Positions 33,590 through 42,094 of a DNA stretch of 42,094 nucleotides are shown one piece after another. Every line of letters starts with the position of its first letter. Positions within the stretch are counted from its first letter, which is position 1. This stretch comes from JAOZTV01 sp965371805 (GTDB taxonomy: Bacteria > Acidobacteriota > Aminicenantia > UBA2199), in NCBI GenBank assembly GCA_965371805.1, contig CBDUZW010000045.1:1-42094 (forward strand), in the 5' to 3' direction. The position numbers were made by a program, and so were the translations under genes. The notes beneath the pieces are model-generated. The model was not told where the DNA came from, did not search any database, and saw nothing but the letters and a program-made list of their open reading frames with translations.

Positions 33590-33640
33590 CACTATTAGAA
33601 CTTAAATTAATACCCAAAAACAAATAACCTTATAAAAACA

Positions 33641-33668
33641 TTAGACCAGATATCTTTATCTGATCTAA
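33641..33668. terminator. bidirectional hairpin between convergent genes
   Basis: Inverted repeat TTAGACCAGATA / TATCTGATCTAA (one mismatch) lies between the ankyrin frame (plus) and the tricorn-type protease gene (minus). Its position between two converging transcripts fits a shared terminator, though the T-runs are short. Confidence 0.6.
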
Positions 33669-33712
33669 TATTCTACCAATTAATTTTGAGATATATTTGT
33701 ATTTTAAAAAAT

Positions 33713-35854
33713 TTATTTTCCTCTTGCAGTTCTGTTTTCAGGTTTTGGAGTTATTATCTTTTGCAGAGGATTTTTCTTTAATAATCTAAGAGCTTCTTTG
33801 ACTCCTGCTTCAAGTTGTGGATCCAATCCTCTTGATAATTTTGAAGGATCATCGATTACTTTGATATCAGGCTCTACGCCCCATCCTTCCGGGAACCATT
33901 TGCCGTCATATCCAAATATCCTACCACTTGGGACAGTAAATCTGCCACCATCAATTAAAGCATGACCAACAGTTGGACCGATAAGTCCACCAACAGTTCT
34001 CATACCTACAATTGGACCCACTTTTTCACTTTTAAATATATAAGGAAATGCATCACCACCTGAAACGCTCCAGCCATTAATCAACATAACTTTAGGACCG
34101 GCATTTGATTTTTCAAATGATCGCCATTTAGGACCATTCCTTCTATCAATAAAATGAGATGTTTTTCTTGTCAGCAATTCTATAAATCTATCTGGCAAAT
34201 TACCTCCACTGTTAAATCTCTCATCAATAATAAATCCCTTTTTTTCCAATTGACCATAATATTGTCTTATAAGTTCTGTTAATCCTGATCCTGCTGTATT
34301 CGGCATATAGACATAACCAATCTTCCCATTTGAAGCTTTATTGACCCATTTACGGTTATTATTAATCCACTCAAGGTTTCTAAGTCTGGTTTCAGATGAA
34401 AGTGTTTTTACAATAATATTTCTGCTTCCTTCAAAACCAGGCTTGCTGTTAACTGTTAATTCAATGGTTTTATTTGCCAGCCCTTCAAATCCTGCATATG
34501 GAGAAAGATCAACATTCATATTTTCTCCATTTACCGCAAGAATATAATCACCTGTTTTTATTTTCAATCCAGGTTGTTTTAATGGAGATCTAACTTCATT
34601 ATCCCATGGAGCGCCATTAACTATCCGCTTGATTCTGAAGAAATTATCTTTTATTTCCCAGTCTATTCCCAGCAAACCGGTATTTCCTCTCTTCCCTCTT
34701 TCAACATCTCCACCACCAACATATGTATGGGATGAATTTAATTCTGCAATGAGTTCTCCCATTATAAAGTTAACATCTTCTCTGGTCACAGCATCTTTTA
34801 GCATTTTATCATAAGATTTCTTAACATCTTTCCAATTTAATCCATGCATGTTTTCATCATGGAAAAAATCTCTATATTTTCTCCAGATATCTGTCAGCAT
34901 CTGTTTCCATTCAGCTTTCGGTTCTAAGGTCATCATCATGTTTTTTGTAGAGATTCCGCCTTTAATTTTCTGTTTTGGTGCTATTTTAACAACATGAAAT
35001 TTTCTTTTTGAATCTGCAACCAGCAGTTTTTTACCATCAGCTGAAAGTTCAAATCCCCTTGAATTTGATACCACAGTACTCTCTTTTCTTTTTTTAAAAT
35101 CGTAGTATTTAATTGAAAAAATCCTGCTGCCTGTACCTGAATTTGGAGCCTGAATATATAAGAGCTTTCCCTTCACAGCTCTAAGGTTAAAATATCTTCC
35201 ACCACCTTTTGAAATTATGACAACCCTGTCTTCAAAACCATCAATGTCAATTTTTAAAGTTTTTACTATTTTATCCGTTTTATCTTTTTCGGATTTTTTT
35301 GTTTTTCCGTTCTTTTTATCGGTTTTCGGTTTTTCTTTTTTTAGCACAACCTCATCATTTTCTGGAAATAATGGAGAAACAACATCTTTTCTTAGAGGAA
35401 CAACAGCTATTTGTGCTGAATTCATATACATCCATGTGCCATCCAAAGAACCTGAAGTAGCTCGTAAATGCCTGTCAGTTAAAAAATAAAGATATTTCCC
35501 TTCAGGGTCAAATTCAGGTGAAAAATCATTATAAAAACCACTTGTAACCTGATGACTTTTATTGTTTTTCACATCATAGAGAAAAATACCCTTTTGTTTA
35601 TTACTCAGCTGTTTTGAATAAGTTATCCAACTACTGTCAGAAGACCATGCAAACCTGAATCCCATTAATTGACCATGTGTCTGACTATGCTGCCGATCAA
35701 ATTCCGTAAGTTTGTCATTTTTGATATCATATACAAACATATAGTTCTGGTTATTTATAAAAGCTATTTTTTTGCTATCAGGCGACCAATATGAATGGTA
35801 TCTATGTCCCTTACCCAGTTTAGTGATTTTTTTTTCTCTACCTATCTTATCCAA
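33713..35854 (-). CDS. tricorn-type protease homologue, C-terminal part (frameshifted gene)
   Basis: The larger part of a frameshifted tricorn protease gene. It contains the end of the first beta-propeller (GHRYHSYWSPDSKKIAFI), a second propeller region with a Lys/Asp-rich insert (KKEKPKTDKKNGKTKKSE), a C1 helical segment (WRKYRDFFHDENMHGLNW), a PDZ domain (LKIKTGDYILAVNGENMNV) and the S41-type core. The catalytic set is visible: SH in LNSSHTYVGGG, the Ser-Asp pair in VSGGDAFPY, and Glu in PEGWGVEPDI. Tricorn enzymes degrade peptides to short products. This frame is in fact open up to about 35980, and the residues there (GIAELFPSWSPDGKTIAYWS) continue the propeller from the upstream part; the internal ATG at 35854 is unlikely to be the natural start. 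Confidence 0.88.
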   Translation of the reverse strand: MDKIGREKKITKLGKGHRYHSYWSPDSKKIAFINNQNYMFVYDIKNDKLTEFDRQHSQTHGQLMGFRFAWSSDSSWITYSKQLSNKQKGIFLYDVKNNKSHQVTSGFYNDFSPEFDPEGKYLYFLTDRHLRATSGSLDGTWMYMNSAQIAVVPLRKDVVSPLFPENDEVVLKKEKPKTDKKNGKTKKSEKDKTDKIVKTLKIDIDGFEDRVVIISKGGGRYFNLRAVKGKLLYIQAPNSGTGSRIFSIKYYDFKKRKESTVVSNSRGFELSADGKKLLVADSKRKFHVVKIAPKQKIKGGISTKNMMMTLEPKAEWKQMLTDIWRKYRDFFHDENMHGLNWKDVKKSYDKMLKDAVTREDVNFIMGELIAELNSSHTYVGGGDVERGKRGNTGLLGIDWEIKDNFFRIKRIVNGAPWDNEVRSPLKQPGLKIKTGDYILAVNGENMNVDLSPYAGFEGLANKTIELTVNSKPGFEGSRNIIVKTLSSETRLRNLEWINNNRKWVNKASNGKIGYVYMPNTAGSGLTELIRQYYGQLEKKGFIIDERFNSGGNLPDRFIELLTRKTSHFIDRRNGPKWRSFEKSNAGPKVMLINGWSVSGGDAFPYIFKSEKVGPIVGMRTVGGLIGPTVGHALIDGGRFTVPSGRIFGYDGKWFPEGWGVEPDIKVIDDPSKLSRGLDPQLEAGVKEALRLLKKNPLQKIITPKPENRTARGK

Positions 35855-35901
35855 TTTCTTAAAGTATAATTCATATTCACCAGATCTGTCGCTCCAATAG
35901 G

Positions 35902-36984
35902 CTATTGTTTTCCCATCCGGGGACCAGGAAGGGAAAAGTTCCGCAATACCTGAAGACTGTGTAATGTTTTTTGTAAACCCATCTCAACCGGGACAGAAAA
36001 CAGTTCGCCTCTGGCCTGCATTACAACTCTCTTCCCATCTGGAGACATAGTTGTATTTCTAACTCGACTTCCTACATTAACCAGTCGGGGTTTTAAAGCA
36101 GCAAAATCATTTACAATTTTTATTTTTACTTTTTCATACTTATCAGAATTTAGATTTAAAAGATAAATATCACCACCATTTTCAAAAACTATATCTGAGT
36201 TTCCAATTGCAGGAAATGTAGTATCGTAATTAGAAAAGTTAGTTACCTGAACCGCCTTTTTAGTTTTCTGATTATATTTCCAAATATTTGCTCTTTTGTT
36301 TACCCCTCTATCAGATAAAAAATATAAATAGTCTTTATGCCACATCGGGTGCCCATCATTGGAAATACTTTTGGTGATGTTTCTTGAATCTCTACTCTTT
36401 AAATCAAACAACCATATATCAGAAATTCCGCCACCTCTATATCTTTTCCAATTTCTAAAATCACTTGCTTTCGGGGTATAGGCAAGAGTTTTCAGATCTG
36501 ATGACAGTGATGCAAATTCTCCATATGGGATTGGAAGTTTTTCTGCCAAACCACCATTTTTTGACACTTTATATATTTGGTTAAATCTTGTTCTTCCACT
36601 TTCTCTTGTTGATGCATAAAGAATCTCTTTTCCTGAGGGAGACCAATCTATGTTCCTATCCCTACTGGGATGGTATGTAATTCTTGTTAATAGGCCACCT
36701 AATACCGGAATAGTATAAACATCAGTATTTCCATCATAATTTCCGGAAAAAGAAATCGTTTCCCCATCAGGTGAGAATCGTGGAAATGACTCTTTCCCTT
36801 TTGGAGAGCTAAGTCTATTTGCTATACCTCCATTCTTTGATACGATCCATATATCTCCAGCATAAACAAAAGTTATGTGTGTATCTGAAACATCAGATTC
36901 TCTCAACATCCTCCCATTAACTTGAGGATAAATACTTACAGCTAAGAACACCACTATTGTCATAAATAACAAAAAGTTTTTCAT
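35902..36984 (-). CDS. tricorn-type protease homologue, N-terminal part (frameshifted gene)
   Basis: Signal peptide (FLLFMTIVVFLAVSIYPQ) and most of the first beta-propeller, built from PD40/TolB-like repeats (FPRFSPDGETISFSG, NIDWSPSGKEILYAS, GHPMWHKDYLYFLS, NTTMSPDGKRVVMQA). The protein leaves its proper frame after FSVPVEMG. From about 35980 on the residues LQKTLHSLQVLRNFS are out of frame, while the neighbouring frame reads GFTKNITQSSGIAELF, as the family demands. One missing base between 35980 and 35985 restores a single gene of about 1,090 codons (33713-36984), normal for the family. AGGAGA stands ahead of the ATG. It would be a periplasmic or secreted peptidase if intact. The shift may be a real mutation or a sequencing/assembly error. 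Confidence 0.88.
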   Translation of the reverse strand: MKNFLLFMTIVVFLAVSIYPQVNGRMLRESDVSDTHITFVYAGDIWIVSKNGGIANRLSSPKGKESFPRFSPDGETISFSGNYDGNTDVYTIPVLGGLLTRITYHPSRDRNIDWSPSGKEILYASTRESGRTRFNQIYKVSKNGGLAEKLPIPYGEFASLSSDLKTLAYTPKASDFRNWKRYRGGGISDIWLFDLKSRDSRNITKSISNDGHPMWHKDYLYFLSDRGVNKRANIWKYNQKTKKAVQVTNFSNYDTTFPAIGNSDIVFENGGDIYLLNLNSDKYEKVKIKIVNDFAALKPRLVNVGSRVRNTTMSPDGKRVVMQARGELFSVPVEMGLQKTLHSLQVLRNFSLPGPRMGKQ

Positions 36985-37132
36985 GCAAATCTCCTATTAA
37001 AAATTTATACAAGAATTTTTCAATCCCGGTACTAGAAGCATTATACTTAATTTAGTATCAAAAAGTTTCCATTGAATACTCATATGATAAAACATATAGT
37101 TAAATTAACAAATACGGACCTTTTATCATATT

Positions 37133-38209
37133 TTAATAAATGAGAGGATCAGGAAAAAAAGCTGCCCAGGCAAACCAATACGCATTATATGAGAGGGTAG
37201 GTTTTAGTTTGCTGCCTATGCGGGGGCCGCTTACTGCATTTCCGAACACATCCCATTTTGTCCCCTTATTGTCCATTAAAACAACTGGCAACGAATCTTG
37301 TACAGCCGAAAAGGTTAAATCAGTCCCATCTTCAAGAGTCCGTTCAAAAGAGACTGCAAAGTTTTTTTCAGCATTGATTGCAACTACAATATCCAGATCA
37401 TCTATCTTGTCATTTACTGCCTGAATTGATCCTGTAAAGTTACTTATTATATAAACTTTGCTTGAATCACCTACAATCACTCCGTGTACCCGTTTTTTTT
37501 TATGAAGACGATTATCTTCATTATTAACTGGAAAAAGCAACGTATTATCACTCTTATAATTCCCATATGGGTAGATTGAATAATTTGAATTATATCCGGT
37601 TGCATTAGACACAACTAAAGAATCGGGATACATCATCTTCCATGTGGACCATTTGGTTTCAATAACATGTATCATTACCGCATTCTGCCGAATTAACTGT
37701 CCATTAATACATTTCATCATCATCTGTGACCAATTACTGTCTGTCTGCCGGTCATAGAGGATTAAATTAGAATTATAGAGTAATCCTGATACTCCATAAC
37801 TTTTATCATTAACATCTTTGGGGGCTTCCCAGGCCATTCCGGTTCCTGTCAAAGGACAATAGGAAAGTATATAGGGAACAGCTGATGACAAAACATTAAT
37901 AATTTCATGCTTATCCAGAATCTTATGGGGAAAGGCTATAATAGTTTCTCCAATACGAACTGCAATTATTAAATCCTCTGGATTCAAGTAATCAATCTGA
38001 CCTGCAGGAATCAAAAGAGGATCAGTTAAGGCAGGGATACCATCTTTTCCCGGCCCACCATCCTTTACTTCACTTTGAGAAATTAACCATTCATTTTCCC
38101 CGGATGAATTTTCAGTATCAATCACATTCGGATTGCAGGAATATAGCATTAAAAGCATCAACATTCCAGGTATAATCTTCAATATGTGTTTATGTTTATT
38201 TATTCTCAT
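37133..38209 (-). CDS. DUF3179-domain lipoprotein
   Basis: A 358-residue predicted lipoprotein: basic N-terminus, hydrophobic stretch and lipobox LYSC with the acylated Cys at about residue 25. The remainder is a DUF3179 domain, recognised from KDGGPGKDGIPALTDPLLIP, LNPEDLIIAVRIGETIIAFP, SYCPLTGTGMAWE, NSNLILYDRQTDSNWSQM and DVFGNAVSGPRIGSKL. Cys in the YCPLTG motif is conserved in the family, whose function is unknown (redox or metal roles have been proposed). AAGGAGA precedes the ATG. It follows the beta-barrel gene by 27 bp, so the two are one transcript and probably act together in the envelope. Confidence 0.88.
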   Translation of the reverse strand: MRINKHKHILKIIPGMLMLLMLYSCNPNVIDTENSSGENEWLISQSEVKDGGPGKDGIPALTDPLLIPAGQIDYLNPEDLIIAVRIGETIIAFPHKILDKHEIINVLSSAVPYILSYCPLTGTGMAWEAPKDVNDKSYGVSGLLYNSNLILYDRQTDSNWSQMMMKCINGQLIRQNAVMIHVIETKWSTWKMMYPDSLVVSNATGYNSNYSIYPYGNYKSDNTLLFPVNNEDNRLHKKKRVHGVIVGDSSKVYIISNFTGSIQAVNDKIDDLDIVVAINAEKNFAVSFERTLEDGTDLTFSAVQDSLPVVLMDNKGTKWDVFGNAVSGPRIGSKLKPTLSYNAYWFAWAAFFPDPLIY

Positions 38210-38236
38210 TTTTATTCTCCTTATAGTAATTTATTT

Positions 38237-39175
38237 TTATATTTTAAAAGAAACTGACATCGAGACTAAGAAGGTAGATGTAAACTGTCGAAAGCCATTT
38301 AATTTTCTATAAACAGGCAGTTCAACTTCAGTCTTAAACTCAAACTTTTTCCATTTAAATTTTATAGACGGAACAATATATATCCAGTCTCCACCAGTAT
38401 TAGGAACCAGTGCATTAAAGCGCCTATCTCCAGATGTATGCCTGTAACGGGCGAATAAAGCAAAATCCATGACACTATTGTTTGCTAAGTTTAAGCCTAA
38501 TGATGAAATGAGTTCATTACCAAATTTATAATCCCGGTCATTTCCTCCATTAAAACGGAATGATACTCCTGTAAAAAGTTCCAATCCACTAATGAAATAT
38601 AGACGGGTAGCGGCAAATGTCCATAAAACGATATCCCAGGAACCGGTTCCAGGCTGCATATCTTCCGAAGCAATGCCTACAAGTTTTACATTGGAAGCCC
38701 CGGTAGGAGCTTTGATCCCTGATCCTATTGTTATCTCCAATCCCTTTTTATCTTCATGGATAAGTGGAGAGTATTGTATAGCAAGCATTGAATCTCCTAT
38801 ACTCCCTGTACTGACAGCACCGGAATTACTTATCCCCACATCCCGACTCTGATCAGAATAGTGTAATAAAGCGATTAATGAGATACGTTTATCAAAATCA
38901 AATCCCAAAGAAAAAAAAACCGATTGAGCGATTCTTGATCTGTCGGTAGCATCAACTACTTTTTTAGAGCCCTCTACAAGATCATTAATAGCATGATACT
39001 TATAGGATAACCTAAAATGCCATCTTTGACTTTTGTCAGAATCAGTATACTCAAACGGATTAAATGATGTTGTCCCTGCACAACTACAGGTTTGGCCGTA
39101 TAATGAAATTGATAACCCTGACAGCACAATCGCTACATGGATAAAAACAATTAAATACGTTATTTTTACTCTCAT
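38237..39175 (-). CDS. outer-membrane beta-barrel protein (transporter-like)
   Basis: About 312 residues: signal peptide (ITYLIVFIHVAIVLSGLSI ending SLYGQ), a short Cys-containing N-terminus (CSCAG), then alternating amphipathic beta strands typical of a monomeric barrel (WHFRLSYKYHAINDL, ISLIALLHYSDQS, MLAIQYSPLI, ELFTGVSFRFNG, FALFARYRHTS) and a terminal strand ending VSMSVSFKI, with an aromatic near the end as for BAM substrates. GSGIKAPTGAS resembles the 'transporter/MetA-pathway' barrel family. I start it at ATG 39175; a GTG at 39184 is also in frame. It is co-transcribed with the DUF3179 lipoprotein and may export or import the same compound. Confidence 0.8.
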   Translation of the reverse strand: MRVKITYLIVFIHVAIVLSGLSISLYGQTCSCAGTTSFNPFEYTDSDKSQRWHFRLSYKYHAINDLVEGSKKVVDATDRSRIAQSVFFSLGFDFDKRISLIALLHYSDQSRDVGISNSGAVSTGSIGDSMLAIQYSPLIHEDKKGLEITIGSGIKAPTGASNVKLVGIASEDMQPGTGSWDIVLWTFAATRLYFISGLELFTGVSFRFNGGNDRDYKFGNELISSLGLNLANNSVMDFALFARYRHTSGDRRFNALVPNTGGDWIYIVPSIKFKWKKFEFKTEVELPVYRKLNGFRQFTSTFLVSMSVSFKI

Positions 39176-39184
39176 TTTATTCAC

Positions 39185-39481
39185 TTAGGCTGAATAGTAA
39201 ATCCATCTTATGCTAAAAACACTTTTTTGCATTTTCTCTCTATCATCAAATTTAGATAATTCCATTTATTAATCTCCATTATTAGTTAGATGATAAAACA
39301 GACAGATTATTCCTTTTTTTTGATTTTTTATAATTTGAATGATAGAAATCTATTCTCTTCAAGTGATGTTTAGTTAATTTGAACTAATTTAATTATGTTT
39401 TAATTTAAAAGAATTTTAAATTATGAGATTTTGAATATTTTTTTAAAATAAATATTTTAATAAAGTTTCGAGTTAAAAGGA
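39185..39481. other. intergenic region without recognisable genes
   Basis: Strongly AT-rich spacer between the beta-barrel gene and the subtilase gene, both on the minus strand. I see no open frame or RNA motif. It should hold the promoter of the beta-barrel/DUF3179 unit near its left end, but no clear boxes stand out. Confidence 0.5.
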
Positions 39482-39508
39482 GATCCCGGGAAAATTCTTC
39501 CCGGGATC
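39482..39508 (-). terminator. terminator of the subtilase gene
   Basis: Perfect 11-bp arms GATCCCGGGAA / TTCCCGGGATC with a 5-nt loop begin 15 bp after the subtilase stop codon. In the minus direction TCCTTTTAAC follows. It is the most GC-rich stem nearby and fits an intrinsic terminator with a short T-run. Confidence 0.8.
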
Positions 39509-39522
39509 AGGATATATTTATT

Positions 39523-40779
39523 TTACTTTGTCACAGCTTTAGAAGCATTTATTCTACCCTTACCATAGAATTGATCAGCTCCAGGTTTTCCTAAGTCATC
39601 TGTAGCCTTAACTAATTTTTTTTCCAATTGTGCAGGAGCCATATGACCATATTTAGAAACGATCAATGCTGCAACACCTGCAACAACAGGTGAAGCCATG
39701 CTAGTACCTGCCATAAATGCCCAACTAGAATAGCCAGGGGTGGTAGGTGGTGCTGTACTTAAAATCATATCTAAATACCAACCGGGATTTGGAGCATTTG
39801 CGAAATCACCGCCTGGAGCTGAAACTGTGATTGCACCCATCCCATAATTGGAGTAGGAAGCGATCTCATCGGTAGGACCGGTTGCGGAAACCAGGACTCC
39901 ATTGCTAAGTTGACCCGGAACTTTGACATAGTTGCCAATATGAGCCAGATCTAAGGTATCGTTACCTGCAGAAGTAATAACCAGTGCACCTTTCTGTCTT
40001 GCATAATGGAGAGCCTTCTTATACATATTAATGATATTTTGAACATCATTAGCACCGTAATAGGGTTTATTACCACTCTTTTTCAAGTAACCACCAAGAC
40101 TTAAATTAATAATGTCTACATCCTGATTGGCTGCATGAATTATACCTGCTGCAATCCAGCTGACATTACCACTACCCTCTGCATTCAGAACTTTGACACC
40201 GATCAATGTTGCATCAGGTGCCACACCAATACTTCCCCAATCATTATCAGCAGCAGCAACGATGCCGGCTACATGAGTACCATGTCCGGCATCATCTATG
40301 AAGTCAACGGTTCCAGGAACAAATGTAGCACTGGAAGCAAAATCGACATTATAATAAAGGTCAGGGTGCAGGTACCAGATCCCTGAGTCTACAATAGCTA
40401 CCCGAGCTCCTGCACCAGTGAAACCGGCATTCCATGATAGATCAGCACCAATCAGGGGCAGATGCCACTGATAACCATAAAAGGTTTCGTTTAAACCAAT
40501 GTTTTCAGCTTTTTGAACCTTATCTCCCGGCAACCAGTTCAGCATGAGATCAGGCATCACAGTGAAACCGAGTTTTTCAGCCTCTTCTCGAGTAGCAAAA
40601 TCAACAACAGCAATTCCTAAAACATCAATAGTGTTAATAAGTTTACCCCCGATCTTTTCAACCTGGGCCTTAAAATCTTTTGGCAATTTCCCAGATTTTA
40701 AATCAACAATCCAATTGCTGGCAAACATTGTGGTGGCGGTAAATACAACCATTAAAATTAAAAGCATACTTCTTTTCAT
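39523..40779 (-). CDS. secreted subtilisin-like serine protease (S8)
   Basis: A 418-residue exported protease. Signal peptide MKRSMLLILMVVFTATTMFA is followed by an I9-type propeptide-like region (about 22-90) and the S8 catalytic domain. Catalytic residues are D131 (VAIVDSGIW), H166 (GHGTHVAGIVAA), oxyanion N273 (ITSAGND) and S360 (GTSMASPVVAGVAALI), all present. The domain ends at the C-terminus with no extra sorting domain, so it is probably released. AAGGAGG precedes the ATG. The upstream region carries an inverted repeat resembling the element in front of the Kre9/KNH-type genes at 9137 and 10424, which hints at common control of secreted products. Confidence 0.95.
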   Translation of the reverse strand: MKRSMLLILMVVFTATTMFASNWIVDLKSGKLPKDFKAQVEKIGGKLINTIDVLGIAVVDFATREEAEKLGFTVMPDLMLNWLPGDKVQKAENIGLNETFYGYQWHLPLIGADLSWNAGFTGAGARVAIVDSGIWYLHPDLYYNVDFASSATFVPGTVDFIDDAGHGTHVAGIVAAADNDWGSIGVAPDATLIGVKVLNAEGSGNVSWIAAGIIHAANQDVDIINLSLGGYLKKSGNKPYYGANDVQNIINMYKKALHYARQKGALVITSAGNDTLDLAHIGNYVKVPGQLSNGVLVSATGPTDEIASYSNYGMGAITVSAPGGDFANAPNPGWYLDMILSTAPPTTPGYSSWAFMAGTSMASPVVAGVAALIVSKYGHMAPAQLEKKLVKATDDLGKPGADQFYGKGRINASKAVTK

Positions 40780-40811
40780 ATAAATTTCCTCCTTTTTATT
40801 TTAGTCAAATC

Positions 40812-40835
40812 AAAAGTTTTAAAGAAAAACTTTTT
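40812..40835 (-). promoter_or_regulatory. hairpin element C upstream of the subtilase gene
   Basis: On the minus strand AAAAAGTTTTTCTTTAAAAC followed by TTTTGATTTGAC resembles elements A and B (AAAGTTTTACCTTAAAAACT then TTTGACTTTACG in B). The distance to the AAAAAGGAGG ribosome site and ATG is also similar. The first palindrome of A and B (CCTTTTATATAAAGG) is absent here. AT-richness raises the chance of coincidence. Confidence 0.4.
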
Positions 40836-41013
40836 GAATTAAATATTGTTTGAAAACATCGAATGATTTTAGGCGATAAAATATAAATCCAATTTTTTGG
40901 ACAAGTTACTTTCATGAAAGAGTTTAATAAAGATACAGGCAACAAGCAATTGGACTAAAGTCGTAATTATAGACCAATACATTTGAGCCCTAAGATAATT
41001 CAATAGGACCTTT

Positions 41014-42045
41014 TTACAGGATATGTTCTTCAACCGCTATTTTTATAGCCTGGGCCCGTGATTTAACCTTTAATTTTTTAAAAATATTACTGAGATGAGC
41101 TTTAACAGTTTTTTCACTTATAAATAGTTGATCACTAATCTGAGGTGTAGTAAGGCCACTTGAGATGATCCTGAGAATTTCAAACTCTCTTTTTGACAAA
41201 TTGTGAGGCGATCTTATCGGGGTATAATTAATTTTTTCTGAAGCAAGGTATTCATTCAATAAGGAATCAGTGATTTTTCTACTTACCCATACCTGATCTT
41301 TAAGAATTGCCCGAAACGCTTTTTCCATATTTACTCTAAATATGTTTTTAGGTAAAAAACCTCTTACACCTAACTTTATCAGTTTTTTTTTCTCCATATC
41401 ATCAGCAGAACTATTAATCATGATCAGTTTCCCATTTGGAAAGATTGTACGTAAAGAAGGATAAAATTTGTTGTCAGACAGAGTAATGTTTTCATTACAG
41501 GTTTGACAGAGAAGTACTAACTCAGCTTTTAAATTAAAGTTATTGGTTTTGATGAAATCAATTGAATGGATACTCTGTAGCAGATTATATTCAGAATAGG
41601 CTTTACAAAAATTCTCAAACCCTTCTCTAATCATGGAATGATGACAAACCAATATAAGACCATGTCCTTCAGTACTATTTTTTTCAGATATCTGAGAATC
41701 CTGAACGGATAAAGAGTTTTCTATTTTGGATATTAATTCAAAATCCTCTAAAGATTTTTCAATAAAATCAAAGGCCCCACTTCTCATACCTTCTACAACA
41801 GACCTATGGTTTGGATTGTCAGCCATTAATATTATTTTTAAGAGAGAATCAAGGTCCTTAAGATACTTACAAATTTTTAATCCATTATCATTTTTTAAAT
41901 CTAATTCAATGAGACAAACCTTAATAGGTTGGTTTTTTATAAAATCAACCGCTTTATTTTGTGAATCAACACTGTATACTTGAAAATTACTATTATAGAG
42001 TTTTTTTTCAATCTCTTTAACAGCATTTTTATCGTCATCAATCAC
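41014..42045 (-). CDS. LuxR/NarL-type regulator with two degenerate receiver domains
   Basis: At least 343 residues with two receiver-like domains and a C-terminal LuxR HTH (about 275-340: LSKREFEILRIISSGLTTPQ, ISEKTVKAHLSNIFKKLKVK). Receiver 1 begins IDDDKNAVKEIE and keeps the acidic pocket and the K of FDFIEKSLE, but the phospho-acceptor position in VCLIELDLKND is Glu. Receiver 2 (GLILVCHHSMIREGFENF to RGFLPKNIF) has Cys at the equivalent position (ELVLLCQTC). A GTG at 42045 with AGGA upstream is the first possible start in view. However, the frame stays open to the window edge and upstream residues (YRTLVIDDD) complete the first beta strand, so the true start may lie beyond 42094. It is likely a phosphorylation-independent DNA-binding regulator. 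Confidence 0.85.
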   Translation of the reverse strand: MIDDDKNAVKEIEKKLYNSNFQVYSVDSQNKAVDFIKNQPIKVCLIELDLKNDNGLKICKYLKDLDSLLKIILMADNPNHRSVVEGMRSGAFDFIEKSLEDFELISKIENSLSVQDSQISEKNSTEGHGLILVCHHSMIREGFENFCKAYSEYNLLQSIHSIDFIKTNNFNLKAELVLLCQTCNENITLSDNKFYPSLRTIFPNGKLIMINSSADDMEKKKLIKLGVRGFLPKNIFRVNMEKAFRAILKDQVWVSRKITDSLLNEYLASEKINYTPIRSPHNLSKREFEILRIISSGLTTPQISDQLFISEKTVKAHLSNIFKKLKVKSRAQAIKIAVEEHIL

Positions 42046-42094
42046 TAGTGTCCTATAAAAAATCTCTATAATGAAATAAAGCTCTTTGTTTACA

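Overview
The window is very AT-rich, with many A/T homopolymers. It looks like a chromosomal segment of a Gram-negative-type (diderm) bacterium. The evidence is a lipobox lipoprotein, an outer-membrane beta-barrel, a sigma-54 activator, bacterial housekeeping genes and many secreted multidomain proteins. The mix of an exported TPR-CHAT protein with its own sigma/anti-sigma pair, Kre9/KNH-type surface proteins, a tricorn-type protease and tandem glycosyltransferases recalls large-genome environmental lineages such as Aminicenantia/Acidobacteriota. I cannot fix the phylum from the sequence alone.

Layout. Bases 1-12,090 are accessory: a secreted PKD/hydrolase-like protein, a duplicated xerC segment joined to broken lipA and acylphosphatase genes, a sigma factor/ZAS anti-sigma/CHAT operon, and two secreted Kre9/KNH-domain paralogues. 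Bases 12,093-22,105 are a compact minus-strand housekeeping block in transcription order: ispE, tRNA-Gln, prs, rplY, rpsF, rpsR, rplI, dnaB, an HU gene, a tandem Usp gene, dprA, trmFO, xerC. Bases 22,137-30,301 hold a chalcone-isomerase-like protein, an NtrC-type regulator, two glycosyltransferases, a plus-strand run of a Cas6-like gene, ligA and a Nif3 family gene, and a DUF1801 gene. Bases 30,357-33,589 hold a stand-alone BrxC-like ATPase and a start-less ankyrin remnant. Bases 33,713-42,094 encode mostly exported proteins on the minus strand: a frameshifted tricorn protease, a DUF3179 lipoprotein with a beta-barrel partner, and a subtilase. They end with a LuxR-type regulator whose receiver domains have lost their phospho-acceptors.

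Main points for follow-up. (1) The CHAT gene carries a G10 tract just upstream of its catalytic dyad, where +1 or -1 slippage ends the frame almost at once, so it may be a phase-variable exported caspase-like protein. (2) An orphan Cas6-like protein lacks the usual catalytic histidine and sits directly upstream of ligA. (3) An orphan BrxC-like ATPase has no other BREX gene in view. (4) The ispE reading frame runs in frame through the whole tRNA-Gln gene and stops only after it. (5) A 1.1-kb xerC duplication is nearly identical in its centre but diverged at its edges, which suggests gene conversion. (6) A hairpin-forming upstream element is shared by three genes for secreted proteins.
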